This document shows, one piece after another, positions 1 through 4,417 of a DNA stretch of 7,336 bases. The position numbers and the translations under genes were made by a program. Each line of letters starts with the position of its first letter. The stretch's first letter is position 1. Below the pieces are notes generated by a model. The model did no database searches. It was not told the origin of the DNA and saw only the letters and a list, made by a program, of their open reading frames with translations. The DNA is from an uncultured Pseudomonadota bacterium (lineage in GTDB: Bacteria; Bdellovibrionota_B; Oligoflexia; Oligoflexales; CAILAO01): NCBI GenBank assembly GCA_903832105.1, contig CAILAO010000949.1, positions 1 through 7,336 on the forward strand. Reading direction: 5' to 3'.

Positions 1-130
1 AAGACGCTGCGAATGGCGCGACTATCCAAACGGCTAAAGTGACACCCCAGAGCGATTTTTGAAAGAAGGCAAGCTAGAGAAAAAACGCCAAATGTCAAAA
101 AAATCGCAACCCAAAAGGAGACCCAAAATA
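1..130. other. Region upstream of mobC, possible oriT
   Basis: No convincing gene is seen here. The position directly upstream of a mobC-relaxase pair is where oriT usually lies. The stretch around 32-48 (GGCTAAAGTGACACCCC) loosely resembles the IncQ-type nick region TAAGTGCGCCCT, and CTATCC at 22-27 loosely recalls the IncP-type ATCCTG core. Neither match is good, and I see no strong inverted repeat next to them. The region is cut by the window edge, so the call rests mainly on position. Confidence 0.2.
115..120 (+). promoter_or_regulatory. Ribosome binding site deciding the mobC start
   Basis: AAGGAG lies 10 nt before the ATG at 131. The in-frame upstream starts (TTG at 59, ATG at 92) have no comparable Shine-Dalgarno sequence, so this site argues for the shorter 116-residue protein. 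Confidence 0.65.
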
Positions 131-481
131 ATGACATCATCACCAAACAAACAACGAGCAAGGGATCAAAGACGCCTTAATATTCGCATGTCCGAACAGG
201 AACTAGCCCAATTAAAAAAAGACGCCGAGGCCCTCGGGCAAAGTATTCAATCCACAATGAAAAAGATCTACTTCAAGGCCAGCATTTATCATCCGGTTTT
301 TGACAAAGATGGTACCGACAGGGTTCTCGCCGCGCTGTCTCAAATTGGAAACAACATGAACCAAATTGCAAAAAAATTGAATACTGGCTTTGCCGAAGGT
401 TTCCACTCTCACCTCACGGAAGCACTCGAAGGGTTACAGTCGCTAAAAGCTTTTGTTGGAGGATTTTATGGCCATAATTAA
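131..481 (+). CDS. mobC: MobC/NikA-like relaxosome accessory protein
   Basis: Small DNA-binding protein expected to bind oriT and help the relaxase open the strand for nicking. From the ATG at 131 it has 116 residues. A basic N-terminus leads into a likely ribbon-helix-helix (about residues 14-46, RRLNIRMSEQELAQLKKDAE). The MobC signature follows at about 64-84, with the core SQIGNNMNQIAKKLNTG matching the family's 'R/QIGNNLNQIA..LN' block. The frame is open upstream to a TTG at 59, which would add 24 mostly lysine/arginine residues; I prefer ATG 131 because of its AAGGAG. Its 3' end overlaps the relaxase start by 14 bp, which suggests one operon and translational coupling. The family assignment is firm. 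The exact partner site is inferred. Confidence 0.85.
   Translation: MTSSPNKQRARDQRRLNIRMSEQELAQLKKDAEALGQSIQSTMKKIYFKASIYHPVFDKDGTDRVLAALSQIGNNMNQIAKKLNTGFAEGFHSHLTEALEGLQSLKAFVGGFYGHN
458..463 (+). promoter_or_regulatory. Ribosome binding site deciding the relaxase start
   Basis: GGAGGA lies inside the end of mobC, 4 nt before the ATG at 468. It is a near-ideal Shine-Dalgarno sequence and favours ATG 468 over the in-frame TTG at 453, which would place the SD inside the reading frame. Confidence 0.75.
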
Positions 482-2321
482 AATCAAATTTGTGACGCAT
501 GCACAAAATCTTTTGAACTATGTGATGACAGGGCGTGGTCCCGGCGACAGCATCGATGCGCACAATTGCTATTGGGACACAGCACACCTTGAATTTGAAG
601 AAATCAGACGCCTTCGCTATGGAAAAGGTAGCATTCAGGCGGTTCATGTGATGCAAAGCTGGGGTGAAAATGAAAGCAAAACGCTCTCGGCGGATGAGTT
701 CAATTCTATCGGAAAAAAGTTAGCTGAAGAAAAATTTCCAGGACACGCCTTTGTCGTTGTGACTCATACCGAGACCTCCAAAACTCACAATCATATTGTT
801 GTTTGCCCGTGGCACTCGGAGACTGGCAAAAAAATCGAAAATAAAAAGTTTCAGCTATACGAATTAAGGGCTACGAGTGACAAACTTTGCCAAGAAAAGG
901 GACTTTCTGTCATCAATAAAGCATCCAAAGATCGAGAGGCCGGGCTACCAGACGTCGTTAAAAAGATGATCAAGTTTAACGGAAAATCATATCTTCTTGA
1001 TCTTTGCGAGAAGGCTGATTTTGCGCGGGCTTGGGCTACAAATTATGGCGAGTATGTGGCGGCCATGGGAAGTTTCGGGCATTCCGTGAGAGTGGAAGAT
1101 AAAACCATCACGTATTTTTATCCTGGCAAAGATCGAGGAAAAAGAGGTGATAAGCTCGGGAAAAAATATGACAAGCCTGGCCTTGAAAAAGCGTTCCGCG
1201 AAAACGATATGCGGTACGAAACTTATCCGGAGCTGAGAGATTTCATTCACGGAAAAATGCAGCAACTAAAGCAAAACCCTGACTCTAAATTGGCGCTGGC
1301 AAGTGAACTAAAAGAAAAGTCCAGAGGTGCCTTTGTTGAAGGAAAAGATTACGCCGCATTTACGAAAAGGGATCGCGCATCAAACCCGGCTTTGTATCCG
1401 CATGAGCTTGCACTCAAGAACTGCATGTTTCCAATTTCTGAGATCGCGCGTGCCAGAGGAAGTAACATCATCGAATACTGCAACGTCAACAAAATCCTTC
1501 TGGAAAAAGATACCGATGGCTCTTGGACGATCAAGGGCCGCCCGTATGTGAAGTTATCTGAATACGAATGGATCAATAAGAAAAATAGAACCAGAGGAAG
1601 TCTTATCGAACTTGTGGCCGCGCACAAGGGAATAACGCTCATTCAAGCCATCGCCGATATCAATCACAACCCACGGCTTCTACTTCTTGAATCCAAATTT
1701 GGGGAGCAAAAGAGAACTTTCACGTCATTTTATATTCCATCGGCAGAACGATCCGGTACGGCTGAGGGTATTGGAAAAGTAGCGTTTTTCCTGCGCGGTC
1801 ATGGCATAAGCGGAGATTTTGCGGAGGCTCTCTTAAATTCTGGTCAGATGCAGGTCGGACGTCACGGAGTGATAAGGCTATTTGGAAAAGATGATGACAG
1901 GGGGGCTGTTGATTATCACCAGGACAAGGATCAAAAGTGGCATCATGAGACAAAGGGCGTGCCTACGCGACCATTTTTTTCTCATCCTGGGAAAGGGCGC
2001 GAGGGTTACATTTTCACTGATCCGTTAAGTTTCCTTAAACATCGCGGTGAAAATCCATTTTTAAAAAATTCTCGAAGCGAGGGTTTTCTCTGTCTGATGG
2101 CGCCTGACGACAAAATCGTCGATCACTTCATCAACGAAAATCAAAACATTGCGCGTCTAAAAATAATCTCAGGCTCTAAAAAACTAGACCACGCAGCCGA
2201 ACTTGATTTCTTCAATAATCTTAAAGAAAAATATCAAAAACTTGGCGTCAGCGTAGAAAAATCCGGACCAGAACGGCTACCCAAGGGGGTCGAAATTGAC
2301 ATCCCATTTCACGGATTATGA
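468..2321 (+). CDS. MobP/VirD2-type relaxase with degenerate primase-like C-terminus
   Basis: Relaxase expected to nick oriT, become covalently bound to the 5' end and pilot the strand into a recipient. It has 617 residues from ATG 468. The N-terminal ~150 residues match the relaxase/mobilization nuclease family (Pfam Relaxase, PF03432). LLNYVMTGR (15-23) contains the probable nucleophile Tyr18, HVMQSW (60-65) matches the family's H..QSF, and GHAFVVVTH (92-100) plus THNHIVVC (106-113) form the metal-binding histidine motif. The usual D and H between them are replaced (TETSKTHNH). The C-terminal half looks like a decayed DnaG-type module. Residues 352-400 align with the end of a CHC2 zinc domain (GSLIELVAAHKGITLIQAIADIN) without its cysteines. 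Residues 436-485 resemble DUF3991, and 510-600 a Toprim fold without its acidic residues. The gene overlaps mobC by 14 bp. The relaxase call is strong. The C-terminal assignment is my own alignment by eye. Confidence 0.85.
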   Translation: MAIIKIKFVTHAQNLLNYVMTGRGPGDSIDAHNCYWDTAHLEFEEIRRLRYGKGSIQAVHVMQSWGENESKTLSADEFNSIGKKLAEEKFPGHAFVVVTHTETSKTHNHIVVCPWHSETGKKIENKKFQLYELRATSDKLCQEKGLSVINKASKDREAGLPDVVKKMIKFNGKSYLLDLCEKADFARAWATNYGEYVAAMGSFGHSVRVEDKTITYFYPGKDRGKRGDKLGKKYDKPGLEKAFRENDMRYETYPELRDFIHGKMQQLKQNPDSKLALASELKEKSRGAFVEGKDYAAFTKRDRASNPALYPHELALKNCMFPISEIARARGSNIIEYCNVNKILLEKDTDGSWTIKGRPYVKLSEYEWINKKNRTRGSLIELVAAHKGITLIQAIADINHNPRLLLLESKFGEQKRTFTSFYIPSAERSGTAEGIGKVAFFLRGHGISGDFAEALLNSGQMQVGRHGVIRLFGKDDDRGAVDYHQDKDQKWHHETKGVPTRPFFSHPGKGREGYIFTDPLSFLKHRGENPFLKNSRSEGFLCLMAPDDKIVDHFINENQNIARLKIISGSKKLDHAAELDFFNNLKEKYQKLGVSVEKSGPERLPKGVEIDIPFHGL

Positions 2322-2322
2322 C
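2296..2322 (+). promoter_or_regulatory. Weak candidate promoter for xis-int
   Basis: TTGACA at 2296-2301 and TATGAC at 2317-2322 are separated by 15 bp, slightly short of the optimum. They straddle the relaxase stop codon and lie ahead of the 64-bp gap before the excisionase-like gene. The -35 is perfect but the -10 matches only 4 of 6. The genes could equally be read through from the mob operon. Confidence 0.2.
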
Positions 2323-2385
2323 GCACGCGTAACCCTTTAAAAATAGGGCCGAAGAAGATTATAGAGAGAAAGGAGAAAAGGTGCT

Positions 2386-2634
2386 ATGGTGACTTCAAAT
2401 AACGTTGCGGCGATGAATTTTCAAGACATCGGTGGCAACGCGCTCTTTGAAAATGGAATAGGACTTTTGACTGTAGAGCAATTAGCGGGTGCGTTAGGGT
2501 TTGCTCCCAAAACTCTTCGTAATTGGGTCGCATTAAGGGAAATTCCCTTTGTTAGAATTGGCCGAAGGACGATGTTTAGGATTGAGAGCATTGGTACGTG
2601 GCTGAAAAGAAAGGAAAGTAAGCCATGGCAGTAA
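2386..2634 (+). CDS. Excisionase-like HTH protein (MerR/AlpA, HTH_17 type)
   Basis: Small DNA-binding protein of 82 residues. After a nonconserved N-terminus, residues 27-74 form a winged helix-turn-helix of the excisionase/AlpA family. LLTVEQLAGALGFAPKTLRNW matches 'LLTveEaAelLgvs..Tvy.w', and IPFVRIGRRTMFRIESIGTWL matches 'iPavrvGrr.rf...dl..Wl'. The ATG at 2386 is preceded by AGGAG at 2371-2375 with a 10-nt gap. It overlaps the integrase start by 10 bp (2625-2634), so the two are almost certainly co-translated. This position fits a recombination directionality factor that bends DNA near att to favour excision, but HTH_17 proteins of this kind can also be transcription regulators. The fold call is firm and the excisionase role is inferred. 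Confidence 0.8.
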   Translation: MVTSNNVAAMNFQDIGGNALFENGIGLLTVEQLAGALGFAPKTLRNWVALREIPFVRIGRRTMFRIESIGTWLKRKESKPWQ

Positions 2635-3827
2635 CCAGACGCAAAGGAAGAAAGAAACCATTTATGGCGGACATGTACATAGATGGTGTTAAGAAGGAAT
2701 CGAAGTCGTTCTCCACCGCAGCAGAAGCTTATAAATGGCACGATGCAAAGAAGGCAGCGTATGAAAGCGGTCAAATTAAAGCTGAAATTAAATCAGGAGG
2801 ATTTACTTTTGGTGATTGTATTAAAGCGTACATGGGCCATAGCGAAGGCTACCAAAAGCTGAGAATGTCTTCGCAGCAATCCATGGAGGCAAGGATGCCT
2901 CACTTTTTGGAGTCGCCAATAGTGCACACGAAGATGGCGGATTTTACCGATCTGGCCGTTGATGAGTGGTTTGATTGGATCTTAAAACATCCGACAGCAA
3001 AGAATCCTGGCAGAAAAAGCTTTAAGATCGAGCTGAAGTATCTAACTTCAATTTTGAATTGGTATCGTAATTACAAGAATAGTCAGTTTGTGGTTCCGAT
3101 AGTCAAAAAGCATCGTGACCGAGCTAAGTTCAAGAAGGTCAAACCCCGCAGGAAGGATTATTTCATACGACCGGAGGATATTAAACCTTGGGTTAACTGG
3201 CTTGAGTGCCATAGAAGTGATCCTGTTTACTATAGGCTCGCAAAATTTCTTCTTCAAACCGGAACTAGGGTTGGAGAGGGTAGCGGGGTCTGTTGGGATG
3301 TAGTTGATCTGGAAAGAGGCGAGATTTATATCACGAGGACGATGAGCTGGGATCATTGGACGAGAAAGCCCTATGTTGAAGATAGGGTAAAAACCGAGGA
3401 CTCGGATGCAATCATTAATATGACACCTGATCTTATTCAGATGTTTAGGAAGATCAAGGCGGAAAGAGAACTTCGAAAACGACCAGATGACCAGAAAGAG
3501 TCTTCATATGACCTTGTATTTGTGAACTTGAAGGGTGGGATGCTTCGCTACAATGCGATCACATCTGCTTTTAATGCTGGATTTAAAGCTCTGGAACTAC
3601 CTTGGAGGGCGACACACATATGCCGTCATACTCAAGGAACAATAGGGCTCATGGCAAACAACGGAAATATTGCTAAAGTCCAAGCAACATTGAGGCAAGG
3701 TGATCGTAAAACGACTGAGGGTTATGCAAAAGCAATAGCCTGTCTTGATAAATCCACTGTGATTAATGCGGCTAAAGTTATGGGGTTTGAGGAAGCACCA
3801 GAAGAAGCAAATGCCGCAGCAATGTAA
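2625..3827 (+). CDS. int: Tyrosine recombinase (phage-type integrase)
   Basis: Site-specific recombinase of 400 residues that would integrate and excise the element. The N-terminal ~60 residues look like an arm-binding domain (RRKGRKKPFMADMYIDGVKK, then FSTAAEAYKWHD). Residues 60-165 are the core-binding SAM-like domain and 178-385 the catalytic domain. Visible catalytic residues are Arg215 (LLQTGTRVGE), Lys256 (RVKTEDSDA), His331 and Arg334 (THICRHTQGT), and the nucleophile Tyr367 (TTEGYAKA). The second conserved histidine (LGH) is replaced: the block reads LRQGDRKTTEGY, with Gln358 in its place. The start ATG at 2625 has AAGGA at 2611-2615 and overlaps the excisionase-like gene by 10 bp. 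Its 3' end points at tRNA-Ser(GCU), the presumed target. Length and domain order are normal for the family. Confidence 0.93.
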   Translation: MAVTRRKGRKKPFMADMYIDGVKKESKSFSTAAEAYKWHDAKKAAYESGQIKAEIKSGGFTFGDCIKAYMGHSEGYQKLRMSSQQSMEARMPHFLESPIVHTKMADFTDLAVDEWFDWILKHPTAKNPGRKSFKIELKYLTSILNWYRNYKNSQFVVPIVKKHRDRAKFKKVKPRRKDYFIRPEDIKPWVNWLECHRSDPVYYRLAKFLLQTGTRVGEGSGVCWDVVDLERGEIYITRTMSWDHWTRKPYVEDRVKTEDSDAIINMTPDLIQMFRKIKAERELRKRPDDQKESSYDLVFVNLKGGMLRYNAITSAFNAGFKALELPWRATHICRHTQGTIGLMANNGNIAKVQATLRQGDRKTTEGYAKAIACLDKSTVINAAKVMGFEEAPEEANAAAM

Positions 3828-3878
3828 GTTTCCTCGTATTTGCTCTGCCTTGTACGTCTAAAGTTTTCCACATAATCT

Positions 3879-3887
3879 TGGAAGTGG
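3879..3887 (-). repeat. Inverted copy of the TCACTTCCA motif
   Basis: TGGAAGTGG on the + strand is the reverse complement of the downstream repeat unit, with 8 of 9 bases identical. It is placed 52 bp after the integrase stop and about 160 bp before the direct repeats. It could be an opposed arm-type integrase site, but a single 8/9 match may also be chance. Confidence 0.3.
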
Positions 3888-3889
3888 CC

Positions 3890-3921
3890 TTTTCTGGGGT
3901 GCAAGAAAGCATCCCAGAAAA
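3890..3921. repeat. 13-bp inverted repeat (hairpin)
   Basis: TTTTCTGGGGTGC (3890-3902) pairs with GCATCCCAGAAAA (3909-3921) around a 6-nt loop. Twelve pairs are Watson-Crick and one is G-T. The A/T runs sit on the wrong sides for an intrinsic terminator: an A tract follows the stem on the + strand, and no T tract follows it on the - strand. Confidence 0.6.
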
Positions 3922-3952
3922 AAGACACACTTCGGCCTTCTTGCTCGCCCGA

Positions 3953-3972
3953 CAGTACTTTGCAAAGTATTG
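3953..3972. repeat. 20-bp near-perfect palindrome
   Basis: CAGTACTTTG followed directly by CAAAGTATTG reads the same on both strands except for one pair (G3955/T3970). There is no spacer, which suits a dimeric DNA-binding protein better than an RNA hairpin. Which protein binds it is unknown. Confidence 0.5.
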
Positions 3973-4045
3973 CAGGAGCACGAGGGGCGAAACGATCTAG
4001 CTGAAACAAAAGGTGTTTTTGGCTGTAAAAAAGCGGAGACATTCG

Positions 4046-4078
4046 TCACTTCCATGGTCACTTCCAAAATCACTTCCA
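4046..4078 (+). repeat. Three direct repeats TCACTTCCA, 12-bp period
   Basis: Identical 9-mers at 4046-4054, 4058-4066 and 4070-4078 are separated by TGG and AAA, so the period is exactly 12 bp. They end 57 bp from the tRNA-Ser(GCU) 3' end. Position and spacing fit arm-type binding sites of the integrase or sites for the excisionase-like protein. The role is inferred. Confidence 0.7.
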
Positions 4079-4134
4079 GAGTTGTTTTGAGATTAAAATT
4101 TGAAATTGATTTCAAGAGGTTGGGGGAAAAGAAA

Positions 4135-4165
4135 CGGAGAGAGTGGGAGTCGAACCCACGGTAAG
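4135..4165. other. Probable att junction in the tRNA-Ser(GCU) 3' end
   Basis: The 3' acceptor strand and T-arm of tRNA-Ser(GCU) face the integrase. Elements of this type cross over in such a segment and carry a copy that rebuilds the tRNA, and the gene here is intact. The matching direct repeat at the far end of the element lies outside the window, so core and overlap cannot be defined. Confidence 0.45.
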
Positions 4166-4223
4166 GGTTACCCCCTACAACGGCTTAGCAAGCCGCCGCC
4201 TTAAGCCACTCGGCCATCTCTCC
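4135..4223 (-). tRNA. tRNA-Ser (anticodon GCU)
   Basis: Read on the - strand, the acceptor GGAGAGA (5' end at 4223) pairs fully with TCTCTCC (4142-4136), followed by discriminator G at 4135. The D-arm is GCCGAGTGGCTTAAGGC. The anticodon stem-loop GCGGC-TTGCTAA-GCCGT carries GCT (+ strand 4187-4189). A long class II variable arm and the T-arm GTGGG-TTCGACT-CCCAC complete an 89-nt serine tRNA reading AGC/AGU. CCA is not encoded. It is the element-proximal gene of a tandem serine tRNA pair and the likely integration target. Confidence 0.95.
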
Positions 4224-4256
4224 GTAAAGCACAATGACCTCTCACACTTGGGACAG

Positions 4257-4342
4257 CGGAGGGAGAGGGATTCGAACCCCCGGTACGACAAGCGTACAAC
4301 GGTTTTCAAGACCGCCGCTATCGACCACTCAGCCATCCCTCC
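4257..4342 (-). tRNA. tRNA-Ser (anticodon UGA)
   Basis: On the - strand, acceptor GGAGGGA (from 4342) pairs with TCCCTCC (4264-4258), with discriminator G at 4257. The D-arm is GCTGAGTGGTCGATAGC. The anticodon stem-loop GCGGT-CTTGAAA-ACCGT carries TGA (+ strand 4306-4308). The variable arm has a clean 5-bp stem GTACG/CGTAC. The T-arm GGGGG-TTCGAAT-CCCTC has one G-T pair. It decodes UCA and other UCN codons. CCA is not encoded. It lies 33 bp upstream of tRNA-Ser(GCU) on the same strand, so the two are probably co-transcribed. Confidence 0.95.
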
Positions 4343-4376
4343 AAAATCTTGGAGCGTGAACAATCACCACCCGTAA

Positions 4377-4405
4377 AAGGTAACAGGCACAAGCTAAATA
4401 ATCAA
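4377..4405 (-). promoter_or_regulatory. Weak candidate promoter for the two tRNAs
   Basis: On the - strand TTGATT (4405-4400), a 17-bp gap and TACCTT (4382-4377) sit between purF and the tRNAs, followed by a G-rich stretch (ACGGG) as in many stable-RNA promoters. The -10 is poor (3 of 6), and read-through from purF is equally possible. Confidence 0.2.
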
Positions 4406-4417
4406 GTTTTAACAGTT

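Larger units (their letters stand above)
3828..4134. other. Gene-free att-proximal region of the element
   Basis: About 300 bp between the integrase stop and the tRNA carry no credible gene. They hold one inverted and three direct copies of a TCACTTCCA motif, a 13-bp hairpin, a 20-bp palindrome and a short AT-rich dyad (TTGAAAT/ATTTCAA, 4100-4115). No canonical intrinsic terminator is seen on either strand. The density of structure next to a tRNA target fits the attP arm of a tyrosine-recombinase element. Confidence 0.6.
1..4160. mobile_element. Right end of an integrative mobilizable element in tRNA-Ser(GCU)
   Basis: Four + strand genes (MobC-like, relaxase, excisionase-like HTH, tyrosine integrase) form a mobilization plus integration module that ends beside the 3' end of a tRNA gene, the classic target of tyrosine integrases. 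Right of the tRNA the genes are ordinary purine-synthesis housekeeping genes on the opposite strand. No coupling protein, type IV secretion or replication gene is visible, so I call it an IME; a full ICE continuing to the left cannot be excluded. The xis-int-att end order resembles Tn916-like elements. The left end and the second att copy are outside the window. The right boundary is given only approximately, because the crossover inside the tRNA 3' end cannot be placed without the other att. Confidence 0.75.

Noticed and set aside
59..130. 24-residue Lys/Arg-rich N-terminal extension of MobC from TTG 59
   Set aside because: The frame is open, but the only good Shine-Dalgarno sequence precedes ATG 131 and the extension has low-complexity A-rich coding typical of noncoding leader.
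3212..3220. TAGAAGTGA inside int as another copy of the repeat motif
   Set aside because: One mismatch within coding sequence and no positional support; expected by chance.
4046..4078. CRISPR-like array
   Set aside because: Units of 9 bp with 3-bp gaps are far too short; they are binding-site-like direct repeats.
3970..4164. 64-residue + strand open frame
   Set aside because: Starts at TTG inside a palindrome, its VTSM/VTSK/ITSR repeat merely translates the 12-bp DNA repeats, and it ends inside the tRNA antisense.
4143..4376. Open frames across the tRNA genes on both strands
   Set aside because: Peptides such as ERDSNPRYDKRTTVFKTAA and GGMAEWSIAAVLKT are well-known translations of serine tRNA genes, not proteins.
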